Assembly: GCF_016411825.1 (NCBI RefSeq)
Contig: NZ_JAEKMH010000005.1
Coordinates: forward strand, 118,055-182,054
Source: Devosia sediminis
Lineage (GTDB): Bacteria; Pseudomonadota; Alphaproteobacteria; Rhizobiales; Devosiaceae
DNA length: 64,000 nucleotides
Reading direction: 5' to 3'
Part shown: piece after piece, positions 34,751-45,747 of the stretch
Position numbering within the stretch: the stretch's first letter is position 1
How the letters are laid out: every line of letters starts with the position of its first letter
Notes under the pieces: model-generated
The model's database searches: none
What the model saw: the letters and a program-made list of their open reading frames with translations, nothing else
Told to the model about the DNA's origin: nothing
Position numbers and translations under genes: made by a program

Positions 34751-36769
34751 TTACTCGTCCCAGGCTGCAAGCACCGTATCGAACAGGGTCTGCGCGTCCT
34801 CATCCTTTTCGAGGGTGAGGATGGCGTTGCGGCCCGTGCCATAGACGATGGCCAGATCCATCCAGCGGCGCGTGTCGAGCAGGTTGGTATTGCTGGTCAG
34901 ATCATCCGGCGAGGCGCTGAGGGCGAAAAGGAAAGTGTTGCCGACAATGCGGGCGGCGGCCCCGGCCAGGGCCGTGCCGGGCACCAGTTCTTCGTCCTTG
35001 AGCAGAACGCCGGCCAGGGTCGCGATCGAGCCGCCGATAAAGGTCTCGGGCACGTCGAAGGTGATTTCCATCAGATGGCTGGCCGGCAGCACCGGGTCGT
35101 TGTTCTTGCGGATGGTGATGGCCACGCCGAGATTGCGCGCCGGAATGCTGGCCTCGCCCACGAGCGTCGGCAGGCCCAGTTCGTCCGTGCCCTGGCTCCA
35201 TTCCACCGTGCCCGAGAACGGCACGGCGCCGCCCTGACCATTGGTCGAGGCTTCGAGCAGCAGCGACTGGTTGCCGGCAAGCAGCGCCGGATCGACCGTG
35301 GCGGCCGGGTCCTCGACGGCGGCGATCGAGGTTTCTTCGCCCGACAGGCGCTCTTCGCCCTTCGGTTCGGCGCCGATCGAGGGCAGGACGGTTTCATTGC
35401 CCGTCGGGGTGACGGGTTCTGGCGTCGGCTCGAGGCGATCCTCGGTCACTTCGAGGGCGCTGGTGGGCTCGGCGGCCGTGGTGGTCGCGGTATTGCCCGG
35501 GCCAGAGGCGCCTTCCTCGCTCGTGGTCGTCGCGGCCGGCGGCGTGCTGTCCATGGTCGGGACGCTGACCGGCTCGGTTTCCGTCGCCACCTGCGTCGTC
35601 GCGGGCTGGGCCCGGCCGAACATCTGGTCGAGGTCGACATAGCCTTCGCGCCAGGCCCAGAAGCCGGCGCCGCCGACACCGGCCAGGAGCACGGCAAAGA
35701 CGATCAGGAAAATGGTCAGGCCCGCACCCGAGCGGCGGACTGCGCCGGCGGGCGCAAAGCCGGCATCCTCGTCCTGCGTATCGGCAGGCCTATCGGGTGC
35801 ATCCGCACGATCGGGCAGGGGCTCGGTGGTTTCGCCGCGGGCTTCGCGGTCCAGCGTCTCGATGGCCCGTTCGATGGCGCCTTCGGCGGCGCGGGTGTCG
35901 TCCTGCTCGACCTCGACTTCACGCTCGGTCGAGAGGGCCGTGTCTACCTGGGCTTGCCCGATCACCACCGGCTCGGTCAGCACCGGCTGGCTAGCCAGGG
36001 CCGTGCTGCCCAGGACCGGTTCGACGCGCGGCGCCAGAACTGCAGCGGAAGCAGCGGCGCCAACGGCGACCGGCATGACTGGCTCGCTGCGCGGCGCAAA
36101 GAGCGACGGGCGGCTCGGACGCGCGGCCGGACCGGGAGCCGGATTGACCGGGCGGATTTCGAAGGGCAGCGGCTTGTTGGCGGTGGTCTCGCTTCCGGAA
36201 TCGGTCGCATCATCGGCCGTGGCGGCTTCGGCCTGGGCGATGATGTCCTCGATCGAGGCGGTGGCGGCGTCCTTGTCTGCGTCAACGCTGACAGGTGCTT
36301 CCGGCTTCGGCTCGGGCAGCTTTTCAACCACGGCGACCGGAGCGGGCTCGACGGCCTTCAGGACCGGTTCCGGCTTGGGCGGGATTGGTTCGGGCGTCTT
36401 GGCTTCGACCTTGGCCACCGGCGGCGGGGCAGGGGGCGCGACGACAGGCGCGGGTGAGGGGGTGGGAACGGGAGCCGGAGCGGGCCGGGAAGGCGCCGGC
36501 GCAGGCATGGAGGACTGGCGGGCGGCCGGGGCGCCATCGCGCCCCAGGCTGATCACCGCTTCGCTGGCTTCCTGCTCGACTTGGCGGATGCAGTCTTCGA
36601 GCTGGAGGCGATGCTGGGTGATGTCACGCGCCGGCAGCGGAGGCTGGATAGCGCGCAACTGGCCGACAAGGGCCGAACGCGCCTTCTCGTAGACCGCGCG
36701 TCGCGCGGCCCCGTTGTTCTCCGGCAGCGCCGAGATCGCCCGACGCAACAGCTCCTTGTAATCCGCCAT
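34751..36769 (-). CDS. Large single-pass protein with Pro/Ala-rich linkers, unknown function
   Basis: A 672-residue protein. The N-terminal 75 residues are helical (MADYKELLRRAISALPENNG and RRAVYEKARSALVGQLRAIQ), a block I recall as conserved upstream of purA in Rhizobiales. A Pro/Ala/Glu-rich linker (about 80-350), one membrane helix (LTIFLIVFAVLLAGVGGAGF, about 353-373), another acidic linker and a folded C-terminal domain (about 500-672) follow. The topology puts the C-terminal domain in the periplasm. There is no signal peptide and no catalytic motif that I can recognise. Starts 48 bp after the purA stop, same strand. Confidence 0.85.
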   Translation of the reverse strand: MADYKELLRRAISALPENNGAARRAVYEKARSALVGQLRAIQPPLPARDITQHRLQLEDCIRQVEQEASEAVISLGRDGAPAARQSSMPAPAPSRPAPAPVPTPSPAPVVAPPAPPPVAKVEAKTPEPIPPKPEPVLKAVEPAPVAVVEKLPEPKPEAPVSVDADKDAATASIEDIIAQAEAATADDATDSGSETTANKPLPFEIRPVNPAPGPAARPSRPSLFAPRSEPVMPVAVGAAASAAVLAPRVEPVLGSTALASQPVLTEPVVIGQAQVDTALSTEREVEVEQDDTRAAEGAIERAIETLDREARGETTEPLPDRADAPDRPADTQDEDAGFAPAGAVRRSGAGLTIFLIVFAVLLAGVGGAGFWAWREGYVDLDQMFGRAQPATTQVATETEPVSVPTMDSTPPAATTTSEEGASGPGNTATTTAAEPTSALEVTEDRLEPTPEPVTPTGNETVLPSIGAEPKGEERLSGEETSIAAVEDPAATVDPALLAGNQSLLLEASTNGQGGAVPFSGTVEWSQGTDELGLPTLVGEASIPARNLGVAITIRKNNDPVLPASHLMEITFDVPETFIGGSIATLAGVLLKDEELVPGTALAGAAARIVGNTFLFALSASPDDLTSNTNLLDTRRWMDLAIVYGTGRNAILTLEKDEDAQTLFDTVLAAWDE

Positions 36770-36817
36770 TGGCTACTTGGTACTCACTCTGACAGCGCAG
36801 TCTTTTAGCAAAAATTC

Positions 36818-38107
<1,290 letters not shown>

Positions 38108-38261
38108 ATTTCAGTCTTCCCCAAAGAAGGCACAGGAAAGGGAGCCGCCAACAGACGGGTCCCTGATGATCGGACGTGAAGTCCCCCCGGCCACTTTTGT
38201 CGGGTTTGATTGTGGCCGAATAACTGTTAAGTCCGACTGTCCTTACATCACCCTGAAGACG

Positions 38262-39212
38262 ATGACAAAGCCGCAAGAGACCCAAAGCAGCGGCATTTTC
38301 GCCAGCGTTCTGGATCAGCCCTATCTGCTTCTGGTGCTGGCGCCACTGTTCTGGGGCGGCAATGTCGTGGCGGCCAAGCTGGTGGTGGGGGAAATCGATC
38401 CCTTCCTGCTGCTCGCCTGCCGCTGCGTCCTGGCCACCGCCTTCATCATGCCCTTCGCCTTTGCGAACCTCCGGCGCGACTGGGCCGTGGTGCGCCGCAC
38501 CTGGCCGGTGCTGATGGCCTTCGGCATTGTCGGCTATGCGCTGTTCAACGCCTTTCTTTATGTCGGGCTCAAATTCACCACGGCGGTCAATTCGGCCATC
38601 GAGCAGGCCTCGCTGCCGATGCTGATCCTGGGCGCCAATTTCATCGTCTTCCGGGTCCGCCCGAAGGTGATCCAGATCGTCGGCGTCATCCTGGCTATTT
38701 TCGGCGTCATCCTCACCGCTACCCATGGCGACCCGGCGCGCCTCCTGACCATGGACATCAATATCGGCGACGCTTTCGTCATTCTCGCGTGCCTCGCCTA
38801 TACCGCCTATACGCTGGGGCTGCGCTTCCGGCCGCAAGTCCACATCATGAGCTTCATGGCGGTTTCCTTTTTTGGCGCCGCAAGCGCTGCCGTGATCATG
38901 CTGGCGCTGTTCGGCGGTGGGCTGGGACAGGTGGCGACGCTCGCCCATGCCTCGCCCACGGTATGGGCAGTCATCGCCTATGTGGCGATCTTTCCATCCA
39001 TGTTCAGCCAGGTCGCCTATGCGCGCGGGGTCGAGCTGGTTGGCCCCAACCGCGCCGCGCCCAGCCACAATCTCATCCCGGTTTTCGGTACGCTCGGCTC
39101 GGTCGTGATCCTGGGCGAAAGCCTTCAGCCCTACCACTTCCTCGCGGCGGCCATCATCATTGCGGGCATCGTCCTGGCGGAGTGGGCGGCGCGGCGGGGT
39201 GTTGCCGCCTAA
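38262..39212 (+). CDS. DMT-family (EamA) transporter
   Basis: A 316-residue inner-membrane protein with ten helices in two EamA repeats (first LAPLFWGGNVVAAKLVVGEI; second AFVILACLAYTAYTLGLRFR). These carry metabolites, often amino acids or purines, out of the cell. The ATG at 38262 is chosen because the frame upstream overlaps purA in antisense. Its end overlaps the convergent aldo/keto reductase by four bases. Confidence 0.9.
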   Translation: MTKPQETQSSGIFASVLDQPYLLLVLAPLFWGGNVVAAKLVVGEIDPFLLLACRCVLATAFIMPFAFANLRRDWAVVRRTWPVLMAFGIVGYALFNAFLYVGLKFTTAVNSAIEQASLPMLILGANFIVFRVRPKVIQIVGVILAIFGVILTATHGDPARLLTMDINIGDAFVILACLAYTAYTLGLRFRPQVHIMSFMAVSFFGAASAAVIMLALFGGGLGQVATLAHASPTVWAVIAYVAIFPSMFSQVAYARGVELVGPNRAAPSHNLIPVFGTLGSVVILGESLQPYHFLAAAIIIAGIVLAEWAARRGVAA

Positions 39213-40138
39213 GGCAGCGTATGCCCCGCGGCGCGGAACAGCCGGTACCACTCTTCGCGGGTCAGTGGCACGGACGAGCCGGCGGCGCATTCGGCGACGC
39301 GGGAGGGCCTGGTGGTGCCCAGCACGACCTGCACGTTGGCGGGATGGCGGGTGATCCAGGCCACCGCGATGCCGGTCGGGGTGACGTCGTATTTAGCCGC
39401 CAGCTTGTCCATGACGTCGTTGAGCTCGGCAAAGTTCTCCCGGTCGCCAACGAAGACGCCCTCGAAGAAGCCATGCTGGAAGGGCGACCAGGCCTGCAGC
39501 ATCATGCCCTTGAGGCGCGAATAGTCGAGCAGACCATTGTCGCGGCTGGCCGACTGCTCGAGACCGTCCATGTTGGCGGCCACTCCCTGGGCGAGGAGAT
39601 TGGCATGGGGAATGCTGAGCTGGACCTGGTTGAACAGCAGCCGCTGGGTAACCGCCGTCTTGAGAAGCTCGATCTGCCCCGGCGTATGGTTGGAGACACC
39701 GAAATGCCGGACCTTGCCTGATGCCGCGAGCTTGTCGAAGGCTGCGGCCACGTCCTCGGGCTCGACCAGGGTGTCGGGACGATGCAGCAACAGCACGTCG
39801 AGATAGTCGGTGCGCAGCGCGGCAAGCGATTCATCGACCGTCCGGAGGATGTGCTCGGAGGAAAAATCGAAGAACCCCTTGCGGATGCCGACCTTGCTCT
39901 GGATCAGGATCTTCTCGCGCTCGGCGGCTGACAGCGTAATGGCTTCGCCAAAGCGTTCCTCGCAGCGATGGCGGTCGCCGCCATAGATATCGGCATGGTC
40001 GAACACGGTGATGCCGGCGTCGCGGGCGGAGCTGAACAGGGCCTGGATTTCGGCGTCGCTCATCTTGGCGATGCGCATGAGGCCAAGCACCACGCTCGAC
40101 ACGGTGAGATCGGTGTGCGGCACCTTGAAGGTTTTCAT
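39209..40138 (-). CDS. Aldo/keto reductase (YdhF-like)
   Basis: A 309-residue NADPH-dependent TIM-barrel reductase. Start MKTFKVPHTDLTVSSVVLGL at 40138; the 25 upstream codons are not conserved in the family. Catalytic residues are visible as ITVFDHADIYGG (Asp, Tyr), ILIQSKVGI (Lys) and DVLLLHRPD (His). The QVQLSIPHANLL and WSPFQHG segments fit the YdhF subgroup. Substrate unknown. Confidence 0.93.
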   Translation of the reverse strand: MKTFKVPHTDLTVSSVVLGLMRIAKMSDAEIQALFSSARDAGITVFDHADIYGGDRHRCEERFGEAITLSAAEREKILIQSKVGIRKGFFDFSSEHILRTVDESLAALRTDYLDVLLLHRPDTLVEPEDVAAAFDKLAASGKVRHFGVSNHTPGQIELLKTAVTQRLLFNQVQLSIPHANLLAQGVAANMDGLEQSASRDNGLLDYSRLKGMMLQAWSPFQHGFFEGVFVGDRENFAELNDVMDKLAAKYDVTPTGIAVAWITRHPANVQVVLGTTRPSRVAECAAGSSVPLTREEWYRLFRAAGHTLP

Positions 40139-40211
40139 GAAGGCCTCGGCTTTCGGGGGGACGCGTCGTGGCGACGCAGGAAACACCGAAAGACTAGCCC
40201 GGCAATAGCGC

Positions 40212-40247
40212 AAAAAGAAGGCCCCGCCGGTGGTCTCCGGCGGGGCC
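40212..40247 (-). terminator. Intrinsic terminator of serA
   Basis: On the minus strand GGCCCCGCCGG-loop-CCGGCGGGGCC, then TTCTTTTTG, 25 bp beyond the serA stop. Confidence 0.9.
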
Positions 40248-40271
40248 CGATATTCGGGGTAAGACGTCTCG

Positions 40272-41855
40272 TCAGAAACGCAGGGCCTTGGCCTGCTTGA
40301 CGCCCTCGAGGCTGCCGACCTCGGCGATCTGCTCGTCGGTCAGGCTGCCATCGATGGAAACCAGGGCGATGGCGTCGCCGCCCACCTCGGCCCGGCCGAG
40401 GTTGAAGTTGGCGATGTTGATGCCGAGCTTGCCCAGCAGCGTGCCGAGGCGGCCGATATGGCCCGGCTTGTCCTCGTTGGTGACATAGAGCATGGACGGC
40501 GAAAGCTCGGCTTCCATGTTGATGTCCTTGACCTGGATGACGCGTGCCTTGCCATTGGCGAACAGCGTGCCGGCAATGCCGCGCACCTGGCGTTCGGTGG
40601 TCACGGTCAGGCGGATATAGCCTTCATAGGCGCCCTGCTGGTCGCGGGTGGTGGTTTCCACCACGATGCCGCGATCCTTGGCGATCTGCGGCGCCGAAAC
40701 CATGTTGATGTCGCCCAGCGAGGGTTTCAGCACGCCATTGATGGCGGCGGCGATCATCGGCTTGATGTTGAGCGTGGCCGGGGTGCCTTCGAACTCGATC
40801 TTGATGCCCGAAATGGCCGTTTCGGTGAGCTGGCCGGCAAATGAGCCCAGGGTTTCGGCAAGCTTGACCCAGGGGGTGATGATCGGGGCTTCCTCGGCCG
40901 AGATCGAGGGGAAGTTCAGCGCGTTGGTGATCTCGCCGGTCATCAGGTAGGCCGAGATCTGCTCAGCCACCTGCAGCGCTACGTTTTCCTGGGCTTCGGT
41001 GGTCGACGCGCCGAGATGGGGGGTGCAGATGACGTTGGGCAGGTCGAAGAGCGGATTGCTTTCGGCCGGTTCGACCAGGAACACGTCGAGCGCGGCACCG
41101 GCCACCTGGCCCGATTTCAGTGCGTCGTAGAGCGCCGCCTCATCGATCAGGCCGCCACGGGCACAGTTGATGATGCGCACGCCCTTCTTGGTCTTGGCGA
41201 GGGTTTCGGCATTGAGGATGTTGCGGGTGGCGTCGATCAGCGGCGTGTGCAGCGTGATGAAGTCGGCGCGGGCCAAGAGGTCATCGAGCTCGACCTTTTC
41301 GACGCCCATGGTCTGGGCGCGTTCCGGGGTCAGGAAGGGGTCGAACGCCACGACCTTCATCTTGAGTCCTAGGGCGCGGTCGGCAACGATAGAGCCGATA
41401 TTGCCGGCGCCGATGAGGCCCAGGGTCTTGTTGGTCACCTCGACGCCCATGAAGCGGTTCTTTTCCCACTTCGAGGCACGGGTCGAAGCGTCGGCCTCGG
41501 GCAATTGGCGGGCCAGCGCGAACATCATGGCGATGGCATGCTCGGCCGTGGTGATCGAATTGCCGAAGGGCGTGTTCATCACAATGATGCCCTTCTTGGT
41601 CGCGGCCGGAATGTCGACATTGTCGACGCCAATGCCGGCGCGGCCGATGACCTTGAGATTGGTCGCCGCCGAGATGATCTTCTCGGTGACCTTGGTGGCC
41701 GAGCGGATGGCCAGGCCATCATACTGGCCGATGACTTCGAACAGCTTGTCCTTATCCTTGCCGAGGTCCGGCAGGTAATCCACCTCGACGCCATTGTCCT
41801 TGAAGATCTGGACGGCGGTGGGGCTCAGTTTATCCGAAACGAGAACTTTTGGCAT
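40272..41855 (-). CDS. serA: D-3-phosphoglycerate dehydrogenase (long form with ACT domain)
   Basis: Oxidises 3-phosphoglycerate with NAD in the first step of serine synthesis. 527 residues: substrate-binding halves around the NAD fold (KTLGLIGAGNIGSIVADRAL), catalytic HLGAST, an intervening ASB domain and a C-terminal ACT domain (LSPSMLYVTNEDKPGHIGRL) for serine feedback. The start MPKVLVSDKLSPTAV at 41855 is chosen over a longer frame that reads into the palindromic repeat upstream. Second gene after serC. Confidence 0.97.
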   Translation of the reverse strand: MPKVLVSDKLSPTAVQIFKDNGVEVDYLPDLGKDKDKLFEVIGQYDGLAIRSATKVTEKIISAATNLKVIGRAGIGVDNVDIPAATKKGIIVMNTPFGNSITTAEHAIAMMFALARQLPEADASTRASKWEKNRFMGVEVTNKTLGLIGAGNIGSIVADRALGLKMKVVAFDPFLTPERAQTMGVEKVELDDLLARADFITLHTPLIDATRNILNAETLAKTKKGVRIINCARGGLIDEAALYDALKSGQVAGAALDVFLVEPAESNPLFDLPNVICTPHLGASTTEAQENVALQVAEQISAYLMTGEITNALNFPSISAEEAPIITPWVKLAETLGSFAGQLTETAISGIKIEFEGTPATLNIKPMIAAAINGVLKPSLGDINMVSAPQIAKDRGIVVETTTRDQQGAYEGYIRLTVTTERQVRGIAGTLFANGKARVIQVKDINMEAELSPSMLYVTNEDKPGHIGRLGTLLGKLGINIANFNLGRAEVGGDAIALVSIDGSLTDEQIAEVGSLEGVKQAKALRF

Positions 41856-41893
41856 TTTGGGATGGTCCCTGAATATCGATTGCGTTGATGGAT

Positions 41894-41998
41894 CACCCCA
41901 CCCTCGGTCCCTCCCCATGGAGGGGAGCGAGGCGCAAGGACTGCGCTCCGAGTTCATCGTCTCCCTCCCCCTTGTGGGGAGGGATCAAGGGTGGGGGT
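41894..41998. repeat. Long intergenic inverted repeat between serC and serA
   Basis: ACCCCACCCTCGGTCCCTCC at the left pairs imperfectly with the GGAGGGATCAAGGGTGGGGG arm at the right; inner stems CTCCCC-ATGG-AGGGGAG and CTCCCCC-TTGT-GGGGAG are visible. It has the same style as 32379-32504 and again sits inside an operon. Confidence 0.75.
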
Positions 41999-42008
41999 CG
42001 TTCAAGTC

Positions 42009-43190
<1,182 letters not shown>

Positions 43191-43193
43191 CTC

Positions 43194-43262
43194 AAGCGGC
43201 CCTCCCAGGCCTATGCGCCTCGCGTTAGGGCGAGGTGTCCTGAGGCCGGAAATACGCCCGGG
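43194..43262 (-). ncRNA. serC leader RNA
   Basis: The region just before serC contains, on the minus strand, GGCCTCAGG, a CCTCGCC-TAA-CGCGAGG hairpin, then GGCCTGGGAGGGCC overlapping the ribosome-binding site, and the ATG after GCTTGAG. This is the arrangement of the serC RNA motif known upstream of serC-serA operons in alphaproteobacteria, whose last stem hides the ribosome-binding site. The ligand or signal is not known. Confidence 0.8.
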
Positions 43263-43422
43263 CGGGGCTGCCGTCAACGGGAATCGTCGGTCGTCACTAC
43301 TTTGTCTTGGGTCGGCTTTCTTGCTGCCGCTTGGCATAACATCAAATGTTTCGGCCCGGATTGACGGACGAACAAAAAGGAGAACAGATAAGGCAGCAGT
43401 TTTTCTTCGAGAGGGGGCCTCG

Positions 43423-44259
43423 TTGACACTGCCTTTGAAGAGTCACAAGTTGATTGTCGACGGTCAATCCGTCGAGTTCGTCAAGTCACCGTATGTCGGT
43501 GAAGTGTTTGCTTCTCCACCAAAAATACTGGTCATGCACTTTACCTATGGCGGTACTGCTGCATCCAGTGCGGACTGGTTCAAGAGTGCCGCCAATCCAG
43601 GTTCTTCGGCCCATGTTGTCATCGAGCGTGATGGTACTGTTATCCAGTGTGTGCCGTTCAACACGGTGGCCTGGCATGCCGGCAAGTCGAAATTCCGAGA
43701 TCTGGTAGGGCTTAACCACTTTAGTCTGGGGATAGAGCTGGCCAATTGGGGCTACTTGCAGCGCACGCCCGACGGTTGGCAGACCTATACTCAAAAGAAA
43801 ATTGCCGATCCGATCCTGGCTATCCATCCCAATGGCAATCCGGACGGCAGTTCGACGCCCATCGGGTGGGAAGGCTATCCCGACATTCAGGTCCAGTCGG
43901 CGGCTCTCGTTGCGCGCGAACTCGTGGCCCATTACGGCATCGACACGATTGTCGGCCACGAAGAGATTTCGCGCGGGCGCAAATGGGATCCGGGTCCGGC
44001 TTTCGACCTCGATCGTTTCCGCAGCCTGGTCTTCGGCGGGCGTCAGGACGATACCAACAGCGATTTCCAGGTTTCGGCCACCGAGGGCCTCAACCTGCGG
44101 TCCGGGCCATCGACATCGGCGGCAGTCCTCAAAGTGCTGCCGCTGGGCACGTCAGTAGAGGTGCTGCAGCGCGCGGAAGGCTGGTTCCTGGTTTCGGTGC
44201 TCAATGCCAATGGCCAACCCGACATGTCGGGCTGGGTGAATGGAGCGTATCTGAGCTGA
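43423..44259 (+). CDS. N-acetylmuramoyl-L-alanine amidase with SH3 domain (TTG start)
   Basis: A 278-residue Amidase_2 (T7-lysozyme/PGRP fold) enzyme that cuts the MurNAc-L-Ala bond. Zinc-site segments: [30 protein letters not shown], and [14 protein letters not shown] at the end of the domain. A bacterial SH3 domain follows ([20 protein letters not shown], about 215-278). TTG 43423 after GAGGGGG is the best start ([14 protein letters not shown]); no ATG fits. There is no signal peptide, so export or a phage-like lysis role is unresolved. First of three tightly packed genes. Confidence 0.85.
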   Translation: MTLPLKSHKLIVDGQSVEFVKSPYVGEVFASPPKILVMHFTYGGTAASSADWFKSAANPGSSAHVVIERDGTVIQCVPFNTVAWHAGKSKFRDLVGLNHFSLGIELANWGYLQRTPDGWQTYTQKKIADPILAIHPNGNPDGSSTPIGWEGYPDIQVQSAALVARELVAHYGIDTIVGHEEISRGRKWDPGPAFDLDRFRSLVFGGRQDDTNSDFQVSATEGLNLRSGPSTSAAVLKVLPLGTSVEVLQRAEGWFLVSVLNANGQPDMSGWVNGAYLS

Positions 44260-44260
44260 A

Positions 44261-44905
44261 ATGACCCCAGTCCCATCCGTCGAGCCCGCTGCCCAGGCCG
44301 CCCCGATCCAGATTTCTCCGCTGGTGCGCTATATCCTGTTTGCCGGGACATTCGTCATGCTGCTCGCCATCTGGGCGGCAGTCCTTGCGGGGCTCCATGT
44401 CACCCAGACCGAACTGCTCGCCCACAGCCTAGCCGGCGTGGCTTCGTTCGCGCCAGTGGTCCTGCAGCAGCTATCCGTGACCAGCGAATTGACGCCCGCC
44501 ATCCTCGGTGGCCTCCTGGCCTTTGTGGCGCCACCCCGGTCATCGACGTTCCAGACCCTCTCCATCTTGACCCTGGCGGCCCTCTGCTGGCTTGCCTATC
44601 TGCACCTGCAGATCGTCATCGACACGGTCGGCGCGCAAACGCTGTTGCTGGCGGATGTGGCGCCCGAAAAGCTCACATCGAATGTGGCGGTCCTTTCGAC
44701 CATTGCGGGCAGTATCCGCTATTTTTGTGCCGTGGTCTTTGCGGCCATTGTCGGCCTGAGGCTCAACCCCGGCATCGCTGCATTCGGTCCGGCGACCGAC
44801 AAGAAGGGTGGGGTGGTCAAGGCCGACGATCCCGCCCAAGCCGAGATCGTGGAACCAGCAGATGTCCCCGATCCGTCACCGGGGCAAAAGGGGCCAATGG
44901 GATGA
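44261..44905 (+). CDS. Membrane protein of the amidase cassette, unknown
   Basis: A 214-residue protein with four predicted helices (YILFAGTFVMLLAIWAAVLA, PAILGGLLAFVA, LSILTLAALCWLAYLHLQIV, FCAVVFAAIVGLRL) and a charged 40-residue tail. It starts one base after the amidase stop and overlaps the next gene by four bases (ATGA). The number of helices and its place after an amidase recall a holin, but it is longer than usual and I recognise no family. Confidence 0.7.
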   Translation: MTPVPSVEPAAQAAPIQISPLVRYILFAGTFVMLLAIWAAVLAGLHVTQTELLAHSLAGVASFAPVVLQQLSVTSELTPAILGGLLAFVAPPRSSTFQTLSILTLAALCWLAYLHLQIVIDTVGAQTLLLADVAPEKLTSNVAVLSTIAGSIRYFCAVVFAAIVGLRLNPGIAAFGPATDKKGGVVKADDPAQAEIVEPADVPDPSPGQKGPMG

Positions 44906-45747
44906 TCCGTTTCAGTATTGTCCTTTGTCTGACGCTGGCCATGGTCGCGCCAAGCGCTGCGGTGACCGTCACCCTGCGCACCTATGGCGCCTGGCCGGAG
45001 GGCCTCAAGGTCCATGTGGCCCGCGACGGCGACACGACCTTGCCTGAACCGCTCATGCCCACGGCCAACGAGGTGACCGTGGGCTTTGAGGACAATGTCA
45101 CCTGGCGGTACGAGCCGACCTTCATCATCACGCTGCCGGAGCAGAAGGTGGGTGGAGACACCGTTCTGCACAACGAATTGCGGGTTGAGGTGCCGCTCAG
45201 CATCAAGCGCACATCCCTCGACCTCGTCATCCCGATAGACGTCCTGCGGGGGATAGGGAACAAGGAACGCGAGCGCATCCAGGACCTGGGAACGCATGCA
45301 GTGTTTGAGAAACTGATCCTCGCTCAGGCGCTGGCCGCGCATTATGACCGCATGCTGCCCGATCCAAGCGATCCGGCGACCAAGCGAATGGTCAACATGT
45401 GGTTCCTCGTCCTCTACGAAGCCATGACCAGCAAGTCACCGCGGCCCCTGCGTGTGGATGACAAAGTAACGGCAGCGTTTCTGTCGGCCTTTGCGACCGA
45501 TCAAAAGGCCATGGCCACCTACAATGATCCGCGAAAAGGCCTGATCGAATCCGCCTTCTGGCGTGACCTGGCGGACCGCGATGCGCTCTATCGCGCCAAG
45601 GACTGCATATCCCTGCGGGCGCTGGACACCTTTCTGCGCCAGCGACACGAGCAAGACCCCGCTGCTGCCGAATTCGCCAAGACCGGGTCTCCCGATGCGC
45701 TGCTGACGCAGAACGAGGCGGCGACGGACCGGATTTGCCCGGAATAG
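44902..45747 (+). CDS. Secreted protein of the amidase cassette, unknown
   Basis: A 281-residue protein with a clear signal peptide (MIRFSIVLCLTLAMVAPSAA). The mature part starts with a beta-rich region (VTVTLRTYGAWPEGLKVHVA) and ends in a helical region (SLRALDTFLRQRHEQDPAAA) with two cysteines. I see no known family or catalytic motif. It overlaps the membrane-protein gene by four bases, so the cassette is translated together. Confidence 0.7.
   Translation: MIRFSIVLCLTLAMVAPSAAVTVTLRTYGAWPEGLKVHVARDGDTTLPEPLMPTANEVTVGFEDNVTWRYEPTFIITLPEQKVGGDTVLHNELRVEVPLSIKRTSLDLVIPIDVLRGIGNKERERIQDLGTHAVFEKLILAQALAAHYDRMLPDPSDPATKRMVNMWFLVLYEAMTSKSPRPLRVDDKVTAAFLSAFATDQKAMATYNDPRKGLIESAFWRDLADRDALYRAKDCISLRALDTFLRQRHEQDPAAAEFAKTGSPDALLTQNEAATDRICPE

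Noticed and set aside
43423..45747. Prophage remnant
   Set aside because: The amidase cassette resembles a lysis module, but no integrase, capsid, tail or attachment site is visible nearby and base composition does not stand out.
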